Assembly (NCBI RefSeq): GCF_040802235.1
Contig: NC_133164.1
Location: forward strand, 116,144,302-116,208,301
Direction: 5' to 3'
Source: Manis javanica
Lineage: Eukaryota; Chordata; Mammalia; Pholidota; Manidae
Length of the DNA stretch: 64,000 bases
In this document: piece after piece, positions 11,654 through 25,079 of the stretch
Layout of the letters: each line of letters opens with the position of its first letter
Position numbering within the stretch: position 1 is the first letter of the stretch
Position numbers and translations under genes: made by a program
Notes under the pieces: generated by a model
What the model was told of the DNA's origin: nothing
The model's input: only the letters and a program-made list of their open reading frames with translations
Database searches by the model: none

Positions 11654-13444
11654 CTTGGCAGGGGATATGTACAGTCACATGGAGCACAGAGTGATGGGGA
11701 GGAAAATGAAAAGGCATTTTTGATGGGGCTATTAATACTCAGAGGGAGTGGCTAAATTCAGTAACAGAAGAAGGATATAACTCACCCTGACAAATACAAA
11801 GAAGAAAAGGTAAAAAGAATTTTGCAAAGGAGAACTGTGATTTTGAGAGAGAATAGAGGGAGATTTTGGGGGCTCAGGGAGGCATTGGTGAGGGGCCCCA
11901 GTGATGGACTGCCTGCCCACGTGGGCATATTGAGTAACTGGTGATGACAGCCCAGAGAAGCCTGGGCTTCTGCCAGGACACAGGTTTGATGATCCGGAAG
12001 CCATGCTGGGGGCAGTCGTGATCACGTGGCGGGGGGAATGTGGCAGTGGGTATCAGTGTTACTCTCACGGTTCCTCCTGCCCTGCAGCCCCTCGCCCTGT
12101 CCTGCTTTCACTTTTAGACAGTGAAAATGGAGAGGCACACGGCCTGCTAATAGAGGGGTGGTTGTGGCAGGGACACGTGGTGCTTTGCTGGGCTTCCCTG
12201 GAGCCTTCCTGGAGGGGGGGTCTGGCCAGAGCAGAGCCGTCTAGCCCAGTGCCTGAGACCTGCAGGCGCCTGTCGGGCATCAGCAGGGGCGAGCCCTCTC
12301 CCCGGGACGCACAACTCCAAATGCCATGTGAACACCTGCTTTACTGCCCTGTGTCCAGCAGCGGCGCTACCATCAGAGGTACTTGCATTTCCCTGTTTTT
12401 ATCTCAAGGATCAAAGAATGTAGCGGGGACTCTCATTTCTGATGTTGCACTGCTCCCTATTTTTAAGGATCTTCCCTCGCTCTGCCCGCCTCCCGACACC
12501 TGACCTGGACAGGCTGGTTCTTCCTCCTTTGGGGCAGGCAGGAAATTCTAACAGAAAGTCCTGCCTCCGTGTGGGCACCCTCGCCCCACGCCTTCCTGCC
12601 GACCATAATGAAACTGTGGCCAGGGTTCCATCTTGCTCTCTCAAGTCATTTCAGACATGCTTTGGACGCCTGCCCTGCTCTCCCCAGAGACCTCAGGGAT
12701 GTACACAGTCGGTCTCTCACATGTTCTTGATGTGTGTGGGGGGCTTCCTGGGTCTCTGCAGCCGAACCAAAGCGTGTGTTAGGGCGCATCTGCTTTTGCA
12801 GGGTGAGAATAACAAGGACAGGCACATAGAAGAAAATGCTCTGACTCTGGATGGAAAAGAACATACGTATTCAACATTAAAGGGAGCCATATGCACACCT
12901 CCTTAATTCTACTGGCTTCCGTACTGACCTCAAGTAACATTTCAAAGTAAGACGTTTTGTCAGAACTTCTAAAAGTACATATTAACAGGATATTGAGGGT
13001 GAATGTTTGTGTGGCTTTGGTGATTGGCAAAGCCAAAAAAACATTTTACAATCTTGCTGCAAAGAGGTGGGGCTAAAATGTCCTCCAAGGGCTATTAACT
13101 GGTAGGCCAATCAACTCTGCTACCCTGTCCATAACCCCAGACAGATGTCCGCTATGGAGTTCTTTCCCTGGACCCACACAGAAGAGCAGTTCATTTAGAG
13201 AGAGGAGTGATTGGATAAAAATAGTTAAAATTTACAGCATGGATTTTGGCAAAGTTGAGAGTATTGCAACTTGTTCACCTTCTGAATAAAGTGGAGTGCT
13301 CTAAACACGGAATTACAGGAGAATCATGCATCCATCTTAAGGTGTTTTCAAGGGGGTTATTGCCCACTCATCATATTTGTTTAGGCATTGAACCTCATGT
13401 CCCCTTACCCCCGGGTAGAAGAGGCACTGAAGAGACAAATGCTA

Positions 13445-13990
13445 TATTGATGCCGTAGGGACCAAGAGGCAGCCACCCTACGATCTTCCACTATGATGTG
13501 GTTATCTCAGAGTTGTAAACAATCAAGGCCCCGGATTCAGGAAGAAACTTGAATGCCCCCTCTCAATGCATGAAAAGAATTTAGAGAGAGGACCTGCTCC
13601 AGGAAGGGAGACAGTACCACAGAGAACATCATAATAGAATCTAGGGGCAGTAGACAGGGAGGAATGTGGCTAAGTCTGCTAAGATTCCTCTCGATGTCCC
13701 AGTGTTTCTGTGTGGCCCAGCAAACGTTTACCATCAACTCTTTCATATTCCTGTGAATTGCTTCCCCTTACTTTGAAGTCCCAGAATGTACCCCCACTCC
13801 TTGGTTCAGGATGACGTATGTGCCTCACTGTCTCTAACTTTGGAATCTCTGTCGATGGATTCCTCACACGTACATAATTAAACATTGGGTTTTTTTTTCT
13901 CCTCTTACTCTGTCTTGTATCAAGCTGATTCCTAAATCAGCTAGAAGAAACTCCAGGGGTAAAGGAGAAATATTCCTCCCCAACAATGCC
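13445..13990 (+). mobile_element. ERV1-like solo LTR
   Basis: The sequence follows an LTR layout I recognise from ERV1-type solo LTRs. A 5' portion contains GAGTTGTAAACAATCAAGGC, a middle CTTACTTTGAAGTCCCAGAA stretch is followed by CTCTAACTTTGGAA, then comes an ATTAAA poly(A)-type signal (13877-13882), then a T-rich tract and CTGTCTTGTATCA. It ends near CCTCCCCAACA. No internal viral sequence flanks it. The family name and exact ends, including any target duplication, are not determined. Confidence 0.55.
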
Positions 13991-16680
13991 AGGGAATTTC
14001 ATGTGATTTTTCATGGCAATAATATTTTTTTTCTACTTTAGCCAGATCTCAAATTGGTCACTTTTAAATGATGACTTTCAGTAACAGACATGAGCAAGTT
14101 TAGACATGATGTAGTGACACAAGTCATTCGTGATGCTGAATACAATTTATTGATGTATTCTTTCCTGTGGTCTGACTGTGAAATGGAAATTCCTAGATTC
14201 TGTTTTTTAAAAAATCATTTTTACTTAAAACACATATTATTGCATATTTTAGGGTCAGCTAGATGTTCTTGAGTGCAAATACTGCAAACTTATTTATATT
14301 TCAACCCTATCTCTCACTCTGAATTTCAGTAAGGAAATGTTAATATTTTGTTTAAATTATTTGTTAAAATTATTATTGTTAAGATACATTGTCAAGTAAA
14401 GGGATACTTGGTTTAAAAATTTGTTATGGAATAACAAGACCTACTGAAATGCCCTGAGTAGGAAAGAAACTGTTATTTAATTGTTGCTCATTCTTAGATA
14501 AGACATATTTCTTATTTGAGCCTTAATTTCTTTTTGTGTAAAATGACCATCTTGTACTAAATCAGTATGATTTGGGGAGTCTACTGGAGTAGTGTTTAAA
14601 TTCAGAGGTCAAGTTGCTTGGTTGTGAATTCTGACTCTGTTATTAACTTTGAATTTGGCCACGTTACTTAAATTCTCTGCCACATTTACAACAGGGACGC
14701 TTGAGTATCAGTGCTAAATGTTTATGAGTCTACATGGAATAAAATATGTCCCTGTATATATTACTTATGATCATGAATTCCCGTGTTTTTAAGAAACCCT
14801 AAAATTTTAGAAGACATTACCTGATAGATCACTAACCAGACAAAATACTTCATTTCAGCCCATGACATTGGGAAACACACAACCTAGAGTACAAAATAAA
14901 CTTGTTTGTTCAACTACCTGATGGACAAAGTATCTTTAAAGTGATGTGAAGGCACTGCAAGTATAAAACTGCTACTAAATTCTTTAGCTTTTTTATTTTT
15001 CCTTAATAGATGGATTATATACTACAAAACCATCCATTTGGGGAAGTCGATTTCCATGCATTCTTTAGAAGATCAGGCACATTTTTTATTTAACAACAAC
15101 AGGAAATCGGGGAAGCAGATGAAACATGAAATTAAATCTCACGAGAGATAAAGGGAACAATTACAGTAGAATTACTTTAAGGTGGATTCAGAAGCTATAC
15201 CTGCAAACATTAAAAGGAGAATCTTCTTAGAAGAACTATGAAACAGTACAGTGGCAAGTAATAGATGAAAAAAATGTATTAATCAAAAACTCCTTAAGAA
15301 AGTTTATTGTATTTGTATTCCCTAGTGTGAGTTTTAATAGTATCCACGTTATATTTCTTTTCCCATTGAGGGCTGTCAGGACTGCTTTTTTAGTCTATTT
15401 ACAAGTGTAATACTATATATTTTCACTTCAGTTGTCATACCAAATGCTGGCTTCTATTGTTCACTGTAGGCTAAGTGGGACTCTCCCATGTTTTAATGCC
15501 CACAGTCTTCCTACAGAAATTTTTTGGCACCTATACATAATAAAAATGTATAGGATCAAGTTTGCAGGAAGGGATGTGGTCAGTGCCAGAGAAACTACTT
15601 CATGCCTGCTCATGATTCATGAATCCTCTTGTCTAATGCCAGCTTCACCCATAGTCCTCTGAACCTAGCTTATTGTTTGACATGTAATCATATCATATAA
15701 TTCTCTGTCTATAAATTGCCATTTTTCTATTGTATTATTGAAGGTGTGCTAATAATCTACTATGATATGAGATCCTCAAGTTAGAGGCATAAAAGAAGTT
15801 TATTTCTTTCACACATAATGCTTCAGGGCAGACATGGTGAGTCTGTGGGCAACTCTCCTTCATGTATGGATTCGGATTCTGGCCCTTCTCCATCACTGTG
15901 CTCTCTGAGGGCTTACTCCCCATCGTGGCTGAGCCCTGGTGGCCATGTCTAGGCTGCAGAAGGCAGAAAGGAAAGGGATGTGTGGAGACAGGATGCGGCT
16001 GACTTGGCAGTCCCCCCACCCCAGAAACACACCTGTGCCCACATTCCATTCACTTGTAAGTGGTCAGGCTTGAGTGAAAGACGGACAGTGGGGTGCCGTC
16101 TACCTGTGCGCCCATGATGAGGGTGGGGGAAGCACGTTTGACAGACAGCTAACAGTCCCTGCCTCCAATTAATTTTTTAAATTTGTACTGTGACAGATGT
16201 TCTCATTTGCCATTTCAGGTGTGATTAGGAGTTCTTAGGAAGGGAGAAATACTACCCCACCAAATCCAGTACGTTAATTACTTATAATATAACGTTTCTG
16301 TCAAAATGAAGTGATGCAGATGGCACTCACTCATATATTCAGTCTGTTCTCACCTAATGATGACTCCCAGAGGACAGGCGGGGCTTTGAACTCAGCATGT
16401 GGCAGGGGTCTGGAGTTGGCCGTGAATGTGTGCAACCCTTTGGCTGTGGCATGGAGAAATGGGTCTAGCCAGAACGGTTAATGTGATCTTACTACCAAAG
16501 ATGGAAATGTTTATACATACAAAACATGTAAGAATATGACAGCTGTTTCAAAGAGACATGTATTGTTCTTTGCGGAAAATGAAGGAAAATCTATGCTCTT
16601 CGTTGGAAGGTGCTTGGCTCATTTGAAATAAGTGCACTCCAAACTACGTCAGGGGGAGTCCACCGTGATGGTGACAGGAG
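13991..16680. other. Gene-poor region with a MIR-like piece and an unassigned repeat-like block
   Basis: Apart from the MIR-like element at 14.6 kb, the block at about 15.75-16.15 kb (AAGTTTATTTCTTTCACACA, then GC-richer DNA) has the feel of an antisense dispersed repeat, but I could not place it. The rest is AT-rich with nothing recognised. Confidence 0.4.
14600..14770 (+). mobile_element. MIR SINE fragment
   Basis: The order GAATTCTGACTCTGTTATTA, GGCCACGTTACTTAAATTCT, CTCTGCC follows the MIR consensus (CTCTGCCACTTACTAGCTGTG...GGCAAGTTACTTAACCTCTC) with heavy divergence. Confidence 0.55.
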
Positions 16681-16809
16681 GCTCTTGGGCTCCCTCCACG
16701 TACACACTGAATGTACAGCCACCTGAGGATCACTTTCCTCTGAAAGAGACCCAGAAACTAGCTGAGCCACTCCTACACAGCTGACAAATGAGAAAAATCC
16801 TCATCAAAA

Positions 16810-17750
16810 GGAGTAGAAAAGGCTGAGACACAAACTTCTCATCCACCCCAGTGCTGACACAGTGCCACACTATTATGAGGGGACCCTGACACCTAGCTTC
16901 TCCTTGAGGAGTAAAGGGTTTGGACCCCATGTCTAGGCCCCAACTTTTAAGACTTCCATTGGAGGGATGGGCTTCCAGAACACCTAGTTCAATATCACTA
17001 ATTATCAGGAAACTGCAAATAATAACCACAAAGATAGCATTTCACATCTTTAGGATGGTTATTATCAAAAAGACAAGAGACAATGCCGGTGAGGACCCGG
17101 GGAAAAGGGATCTCTTCCACACTATCGGTGGGAATGTAAATCGGCAGAGCCACCATGGAAAACAGTGTGGAGGGTCCTCAGAAATTAGAAACAGCTATCC
17201 CGTGATCCAGCAGTTCACTTCTGGGTATATATATGTATCCATAGGAAATGAAATCAGATCTTGCAGAGATATTGGCATTCCCATATTCACTACAGCACTA
17301 TTCACAGCAGCTGAGGTATAGAAACAATGTACATGTCCATCTATGGCTAAATAGATAAGGGAAATGCGTTATATACATAAAATGGGATATTATTCATCCA
17401 GAAAAAAAGAAAACCCTGGCATTTTCAGTGAACCTTGAGGGCATCATACTAAGTGAAATAAACCAGACAGAAAAAGATAAACACTACATAGTGTCACGTA
17501 TATGCAGAATCTAAAAAAAAAAAATTAAACTTACAGAAACAGAGAATAGAAAAGTGATAGCTAGAGGCTGGGGTGTGGAAGAAATAGGGAGAGATTGGTG
17601 AAAGGGTACAAACTTTCAATTATGATGAATAAGGTCTGAGGATCCAATGTATTACATGGTGACTATAACTGATAACACCATATTGTATAATTGAAGGTTG
17701 CTTAAAGAGTAGAACTTAAATGTTCACACACTCACACATACAAAAGATGA
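16810..17750 (+). mobile_element. L1 LINE: 5' UTR-like piece joined to ORF2 end and 3' UTR
   Basis: From about 16986 the sequence is clear L1 ORF2 C-terminus: a GAAAACAGTGTGGAGGGTCC block, CCAGCAGTTCACTTCTGGGT, GATATTATTCATCCAG, AGTGAAATAAACCAGACAG. An L1MA-like 3' UTR follows, with GGTACAAACTTTCAATTATG, GGTGACTATAACTGATAACA and TTAAATGTTCACACACTC. The 16810-16985 part carries CCCCAACTTTTAAGAC (16938-16953), which recurs ahead of another L1 at 29845, and so is probably an L1 5' UTR. If so, the element lost most of its interior. No open frame survives. Confidence 0.8.
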
Positions 17751-18540
17751 ATCCCTAGCCTCTTTAAGGTATCATAAAATAGGTTTTTAAGTGCTTTGTA
17801 TAGACAGCATTCTTCTGTTCTATTTGTGGTAGGATAATGACATCTGTAGCTCATGTGATTATCTTAAAATACTGGATTAAAGCCAGCATAAGGACTTAAG
17901 TACTTTTACTCCAAAAGGGAGCTTCAGTGTAAGGAGTTTATCAACCTAAGTGCTACCTTAACTTTCTAATTTTTCAAAGATAAGTGATATTTAAATCATT
18001 GAAAAAATACCTGTACTAAGTATTTAATAAAAGGAGTACATTGCTATTTAAAAGAATAAATAATAAGCTTAACTTGGTATATTAATTTCAGATGAACAAA
18101 TAGCACTGTTTTGTTTTATATATATACACATTTTATAATTAATTTATTCACTCATATCGTACTGATTTCCTAAAACAACATATCACATTGTTGTAAAGAT
18201 AAATCATGATTCCAGAGATCAAGGAATGTATAATCATGAGATTAAGGAAAAGTTGCTACAATCAACTCTGGTTTTATTAGGCACAGTCATTTTTATAGTT
18301 TAATTCCAGATTCCTGGTCAAAGATACAATTAGAAAATATAACACCTAGGAAATAAAGAATATATTACCACAAATTTATTTAGGGAATCTGACACATAAA
18401 AACTTTTCATGTTCATGTTTAAATTGTTAACTCCAAAATAAAGGGAAGAATATTATTACTGTTCATTTAAAAAACTCCCTAAAAATTGTCTTGGAGAAGT
18501 CAAAGAAGGACAGTAGCTGTGTGTATGTCATTACCAGGAA
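17751..18540. other. AT-rich DNA, nothing recognised
   Basis: AT-rich sequence without repeat families, coding potential or RNA genes that I can identify. Confidence 0.5.
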
Positions 18541-18549
18541 CTAAGGTGT

Positions 18550-18955
18550 TTTTGGAGCACTGTATATACTTCTAGACTTGAAGGTACAAACAGCCTGTGG
18601 GTAAAACTGCAATATTTCCAGAATCTCTCGCCTGGCTTTAGTGCATCTCCTTATCAATAGGTGTTTCCAAGGGGTGGAGAGAAGTAGTCCGTCTCCATAT
18701 CAGTAGGTAATTACAAGGGGGAACAAGGGCATATCTGGATCAGAGAGGTTGGGTGGGGTCCCTTTTTGCAACCGGGTCGTGAGAGATACTAGTGAGCAGA
18801 AGTAGACAACTGATTGTAAGCAATAAACGGGTTTCACCTACTTTATTTCTCCCTTTGACTCATTTTGGTTTGAAAGGTAATTTGCCCTGAGCTGAGAGAC
18901 AGATTTTCCCCCTGAGTTACACAGCCACTCTGTAACTTTTCTTTATAAATCACAT
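18550..18955 (+). mobile_element. Probable ERV1-like solo LTR
   Basis: The region is GC-richer than its surroundings. It has the R/U5-like layout GCAATAAACGGG (AATAAA at 18822-18827) followed by ACTTTATTTCTCCCTTTGAC and TTTGCCCTGAGCTGAGAGAC, typical of gammaretrovirus-like LTR 3' ends. The upstream GGCTTTAGTGCATCTCC and GGTGTTTCCAAGGGGTGG parts look like U3. Exact ends and family are not determined. Confidence 0.45.
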
Positions 18956-21150
18956 TATGACTTAAAACAAAGATATCAATTTTCTGGCTCTGTTCATTTT
19001 GCAGTTACCTAATTTTTATGACATGTCTCTAAGTAGCTCAATCAGATAATAACTCTTTAAAAATTATATAACAGGAAAATATTTCAACATTAGGGTGAAA
19101 CCAAGGCATTCTCTCTCAAATCAGGTGACACAATAGTATTGGCATCCTCTGTTTTAGAATTTTATCATCCCATTGACAATACGGAGCCTAGTTTCATGAC
19201 CATATCTGTCTACTGTCAGCTGTGGCTTACAGAACTGGGTCACAGCTGACCTCACAAAGTCAGCATGCATTTCACCAGCAAAATGCTTATGAGTTCCATG
19301 AACAGAGAGCTATTTGACATTCTCAAGGAACACAGTCATCTTGCGGGTTGTCTTACATGAGAGATCCATTCTTGCATGCCCACATTCCGAGTTATTTGAT
19401 CACATTCTCCACATTTTGCCAAGGAAGTTCTTATTTCTCCTCACTTCATTGAAGATGAGCCACCACATTTTGAAGCTTCCGGGATCATCCTAGTTTTGTA
19501 TTGATTGGTTTATAGGGCTATAGAAAGGAAGTTAAATCCTAAACCAAAGGAGAATCTCACCATATCAACAAAGTCTACTTTATCCAAATTTAAATGTGTA
19601 TTCCCTGTTATTCCATAACCCTCCTGGTCCACTCAGAGCAAGCTACTCATGTTTCTAAGGATTAGTATTGGTGAGTTCCTGTAGTTGCTTTGGCGTATGA
19701 GCCATCTTCTGCACAACTTCTTCAGTCATGCCAACAGAGACTGACCTCATTATTGGATGTGCGGCCAAGGAGAGGATGTGGAGGCCCCATCTTGAGAAGA
19801 AAGCATTGTCTTGCAATCCATCTGTCTCATAATTTCAGAGCAGCAGTAGTATTTCCAAGGAGGAAATCTCAGATAGGAATCAATCCTGTTATGCATCAAC
19901 CTACAGTTCTCTTTGAGTAGCAGACATGAGAACTTTGGTTTCATTATGGATTCTATCTTGGTCTCAGCTTCTGTATGTGAAATGTGGAAATCATAATATA
20001 TGTGTGTGTATCTGTATATGCATACACACACACACAGATATATACACATGGAGAGAGAGTTGAGAATTAGTTTATTCTTGGAATTTTAGGTTGTGATCTG
20101 AGTATTAGACTTGAAATACATAATGAACTAACATAGAATGTGCCCCAAAGCATATGAACAGCATTGTATGAAAAATAAGAGTTTATGTATGAAAAATGAG
20201 TTTGCCTGTTGAAGAGGAATTGGATGCACGCAATAAAACCCCAGATGAGAGAATTTAAATTAATACATACAAATTATGGTAAGGAAGATTCTGTATAAAT
20301 ATGATAATATTCTAAAATTTATAGAAAAAAAATGGACTGAAATTTCTCTAGGTAATTAACTTTTGATTATGAGATGCTGCTATTTTACCGAGCCCCACCA
20401 TAAGTTATAGCTAATTATTATTTTTAATGGAATCATCAGTAACAGGAAATACTAATATACATAATATGCATTTTTTATTAAAATGATTTGTACCATATTA
20501 TATATAACACTTTCATTCAGGAAAAAATAAATAATTACTGACCAGTTCGAAACAGCTATGGATTCATTTATAAAAATAAATAGGAAATGCTACAGTATTT
20601 TCTCACTTTCAGTACTGAGGAAAGTCATGGCTATGATGTATTGATGTTTTTCTCATTTTACCTTTTATTATAGATTTTTTTTCCTACTGGTATTAATCAA
20701 TGTTAATGTAACTTAAACTAAACCAGCATTACTTATTTTGTTGTTTTTAAGAAACTTGGCTTTGCTAGGTATTACAGTAATTAAAGTTTTACACAAAAAG
20801 CATTTACAAATTGCTAAGAAGAGAATGAACATTTTAAATATATATATCACATTTTCTAAATGAATTTACATCTAAGAAGTTTTCATCAACTTTAATTCTG
20901 TTAGTTTACTGTCATTTGGTAAATATATTAATTCTATTGGTGAATATAAATGTTACCAATGTCACAATATATTTATCTGCAAGTGGCTTGAAGCATCTAT
21001 ACAGTGCTAGAAATCTAAGACAATTTTATCTCATGCAAAATATTTAACTATCTTTCTTTTATTTTTAATAACTTCGTTTTTGAAAACAGTGCCATCAAGA
21101 ATTTCCAGAGAAATGGAGGAGATACGACAACATTGAAAATGGAAATGTAC
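18956..21150. other. Gene-poor region, unassigned
   Basis: A stretch at about 19.2-19.9 kb has mixed composition and could be a decayed retroviral or pseudogene piece, but I find no convincing protein motif. From 20.05 to 21.15 kb the DNA is AT-rich with nothing recognised. Confidence 0.4.
19998..20046. repeat. Imperfect TG/CA microsatellite
   Basis: TATGTGTGTGTATCTGTATA followed by CATACACACACACACAGATA makes an imperfect TG-then-CA tract with some self-complementarity. Confidence 0.8.
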
Positions 21151-21154
21151 CCTA

Positions 21155-21345
21155 AATGGTGGCTAGTTTTATATGTCAGCTTGGCTAGGCCATGACACCA
21201 GATATGTGCTCAAACGGTATTTTGGCTATTTCTGCAGAGGTACTTTTTAGATGAGATGGACATTTAAATCCGTAGACTTTGAGTAAACCAGATTACTTTC
21301 CATAATGTGAGTGGGCCTCATCCAATCATTTGAAGGCCTGAAGAA
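21155..21345 (+). mobile_element. MLT2-like (ERVL) LTR fragment
   Basis: GGTGGCTAGTTTTATATGTC, AGCTTGGCTAGGCCATG, CATTTAAATCCGTAGACTTT, GAGTAAACCAG, GTGAGTGGGCCTCATCCAAT and TTGAAGGCCTGAA follow the 5' part of a common MLT2-type LTR. The same sequence occurs inverted at 25.18-25.44 kb, which confirms it as a dispersed repeat whatever its exact name. Confidence 0.65.
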
Positions 21346-21439
21346 ATTTTTTAATATAATGCATTATATTTATAGACCTGGGAAGTAATGTCATAATCAT
21401 TTCCATAAATACAAAAGTATATTTTTAAGAACTGAACTT

Positions 21440-21570
21440 CAACAAATACCTAAGATAGGCACGATAAGCTCCATTTTACACTTGGAAAAAAATTGACGTT
21501 CAGTTGGCTTAAGGGCTTTGCCCAGGTCCCACAGCTGGCAGGGGGATGTGGGATTCCATTCCTCACCTGC
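21440..21570 (-). mobile_element. MIR SINE fragment, antisense
   Basis: AGCTCCATTTTACACTTGGA, then GGGCTTTGCCCAGGTCCCAC and AGCTGGCAG follow the reverse complement of the MIR core. Confidence 0.55.
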
Positions 21571-24500
21571 CTGGTTCTAAATGTCACTGTCACCCAGCTC
21601 TCACCACGGTGAGGTTCTCCTGGAATGTGGAGGGTCCCCTGACCTCAGCCATTGCTTTTCTCCCCTGCAGGGTACGTGTTTGAAGCGCAGACTGCGCACA
21701 CGTGGGCGGAGCCCTGGAACAGCATGCACTGTCCTCGGCGGTGCGGACCCGCTCTCTTCACTCACCCATCCTGGGGCCTTAGCTTCACACACTGTTTATC
21801 CTCCTGTGCGGAAACTTGCTCGTCAGACAGGCTGCAGAGGTGCAGATGGGGCAGAGAACCTGCAGCTCTGACCTCTTCTTCAGAAATCTTCACCTTATCT
21901 TCCTGATTTCTGCTGCATCATCAGCTTTTTTAGGGAAACCTGAGGCCACGTATTACGAATTTTCTTGTGCAAATGATACAGCATCTTGACGTTCTCACTA
22001 TCATCCGTGTGGGATGCATCTGCAAGGTCCCATCACTTTTACTTTGGTATTTGGCTTTTGATATTTTATTGTTTTCTTCATTTGTATTCTTTCTTTTTTT
22101 TTTATGGACTTGCCTCTGAAAAAAACCCCTCTATTATCATTTTAGGGGGGTTTTCTGATGCAAGGGAGATAAATCCATATTTTCGGTTCAGCGTTCTATG
22201 TGAAATGACCATAGGAGTTTAAAAATAACAAGTTTCACAGTATTGTCTATCACCTGTCTGTACCCTTGAGGTGTTCAATACTAAAAGAGGAGAATGTGAA
22301 AGGGCAATCATGAATGTGGAAAGAAAAGCAGAATATACAGCGAGGAAGGATCTGGTGACATTTCAAATACAATCTAGACGATATGACATTGCCTGAAAAA
22401 GAGGTGCCTTTCAAAACTATTTGCTCCTCCACTCATATTCTACTAGTCACCCATAGGAAAATGGTAATGCCGATTTTAGCTCAATCCAAACATACTCTAA
22501 AGCCAAAAAAATAAAGTAACAGAACAAAACAAAGCCCAAAATATTTATGCTACACTGAATCACCCGGTGTAGGGTGACTGTTAAATTTCTCTTCACTGTA
22601 TATGAACTCTCCAAAGAAACATGGGCAGACATGCTCCAGATATATACTTACTAAATGAACCTAAGGGGGCCTGGCTGGTCTCAAACCTATTGAAATGGAC
22701 TCACCTCGTTTTAAGCTGACATTTTAAAGTTGGTTTCCCCAAACAATCTTTTTACAGGAGGAAGTGTAAAAGTTGAATCTTCAAGAGGCAAAATATGATC
22801 TTTCCATAGTTATTGTTATAATCTGAGGAGTTGTAAGGATGTATAAGTCAATGTAAATTTGATGGTTTGGAAGTATTTATTCTTCTGAATGTTGAACTTT
22901 GCAAATAATAAACACCATGATTAAAGATTATATGGTTTTTTACTAATATAGAAACAATTTTCTAGCTTTCTATTTGTTTACCATGTGGGATGCAATCAAG
23001 TAGATGTTTTGAGGAACCAGCGTTAGTAATTGGCTGGTAATTTTCTTGCAATTAGTGAAAGATTTTCATTGCTCTCAAGGAGGGAAGATAATATGGGAGA
23101 AAATAGAAGAATGTAAGTCTTGAACTAACGAACAGAAAAATCAGCATCACAATTTTGGGTACAAAAATTAACCAAGTATACCGAAACTGTTATTTCACCT
23201 ACTTATATCATAAGCTAATAAAATGAAATATCTGTTCCCTGACCTGCAGAAATTGGGAATATTTTGTTTACTGTGAAAGGCCAATGTGGCTTTTGTGTAA
23301 TCAGAGAGCAGTCACCAAGCTGGAGAAAAAAAGGAAAACATAACCAATATGTTTCCCTATACAGGTCATCAGGAAAGATCAACACAAAAGGGAAAACAAT
23401 ACAGAGTGAGTTTAATTCTGAGGGAGAGAAAAGGCCCAATACAGAAGGATGGAAAGTGAAGATAGATGGCACGGAGAGAGGGGGACTCCCTGGATCGCTT
23501 CAAGTTATATTGCCTGTTGTTGTAACTAAAGAGATATCAAACACAGAGAAGGTTGATCCTTACACAGATTTTAAAAATTAGAAATACGTTTATTGGGGCA
23601 AATCCAAATCAAGTGTGACCTACAAATCTGAAGTTTCATTTGTTCCCTTTTACTTACTTAGTGTTAGGAGCCCAAGGGACTAACATATGGAACCCAAATC
23701 CCAAGATATCGATTTATTTCAAAGAAGATTAATTTATTAATTTATAATAAGATACATTTCTGGTTTTAATTCATGGTACTATCTCTTGGAAGAAAATCTA
23801 TGATGGAGAATAAATTACAGACAAGCATGGTGTTTAACAGGAAAAAAAGAACCAAAAAAATGAGACTACCAAAGAATATTTTCATGCAACAGTGATATAT
23901 GGATTATTTTCTACACACAGGCTTACCTTTGTGTTTAAAATAAAACAACAACTACAAATACAAATAAATCACTTCTTTTATTATCTCCCAGTGATTTCTG
24001 GACTCTACAAAAAACATACCAATCTTCTTAGCACTATTATTTCTAGTACGTTTCAGTTTGAAGGAAACAGTATGTTAATTTAGATGCTCAGTTTAATAGT
24101 CAGTTTTTAGCTATAAATATCAGTAACAATTTCTCTGAATGCTAAACTCTGCAGATGTCTAATCCCATTTTTCAAGTGATTATTTCTATCTGTAACATTT
24201 CAGAGGAAAGAAATATTCTCTTTGGAAGGAGACATCACCTATTCACAGGCTTTTGATGTGTAGTTCATTTTCTCACTATTGGTTAAGAGAGTTTTTCTTA
24301 AAGGCTGTAACAGTATGAATGAACCACAAATACACACAAGACATATTACTCCAATGGGGTAGAAATGCCATTTTTGCATTTTTTTCAGAGAGAGAGAGAT
24401 AGTTGGACTTTCTTTAATGGCTTAACAACAGGAGCCTACCTGGCTTAATGTGCCTTTCAACAAATTGGATGGCATTGGATTTTATTAATTCACTTGCCTT

Positions 24501-25075
24501 CTTAACATGCTAAAGCAGGGTCCCTTCGTACCCTGTTACTAAAAAATACTAAATCTGAACTTCACATGTTGGTACTGATGAGTCCATTTTTGCTCTATTC
24601 TACACAATTAGGAGATACATCATTATCCTTAGTTTGTTTCTTGAATTTGTATTTGGCACAGCTAAAACTTTTTTAACTTTTCAGCATCTTAGCATTTGAG
24701 TTAAAGATTACTGCAAGTTGGCAGTCTTTATACCATGAATTGTTTGCTAGTTTTTATTAGAAGTTCTTGAATAACACTATCAAAATGATCACATTCAGAG
24801 GAAAGATTTTATGCTTATTTAGATATTATTTTCAGAGAACTCAATTAAATTTTTATGTAAAATAGATGGATAATACAATTGAAAAATTTTTATTCTTTGT
24901 CTATATCAACTTTTCTACACACTTAAGTTCTTTAAGAAAGTTTCCTGTTAATACTCTATGTAATGGAAAGAATTGGCTTTAAGATCTGAGAAAGAAATGC
25001 TGAGATTTCTCCCCCACAGTCTTTTAGTTCCTCCTTCCCCTCTTTATTTGCACATCCCTCACCCAATATTATTTT
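21571..25075. other. Gene-poor region with a short GC-rich patch
   Basis: At 21.57-21.9 kb a GC-rich patch gives overlapping open frames on both strands, none with recognisable motifs. From 22.0 to 25.07 kb the DNA is AT-rich, with a short GA run at about 24389-24402, and no gene or repeat family is recognised. Confidence 0.4.
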
Positions 25076-25079
25076 CAGT

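Larger units (their letters stand above)
11111..13440. other. Unclassified region with a GC-rich island
   Basis: An 18-bp perfect tandem duplication lies at 11405-11440. From about 11.85 to 12.8 kb the DNA becomes GC-rich and is open in several frames on both strands, including an ATG-started plus frame at 12003-12503. I recognise no protein motif, no consistent splice pattern and no repeat family, so no gene is called. Confidence 0.4.

Noticed and set aside
11367..11717. 116-codon minus-strand frame rich in Thr-His repeats
   Set aside because: It is produced by the TG/CA microsatellite at 11599-11653.
12003..12503. 166-codon ATG-started open frame
   Set aside because: It lies in a GC-rich block open on both strands, with no domain, no splice context and no family that I recognise. 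It is reported only as an unexplained island.
16920..17321. 133-codon plus-strand frame
   Set aside because: It runs through an L1 fragment; the matching DNA landmarks are L1 ORF2, and the frame is not a separate gene.
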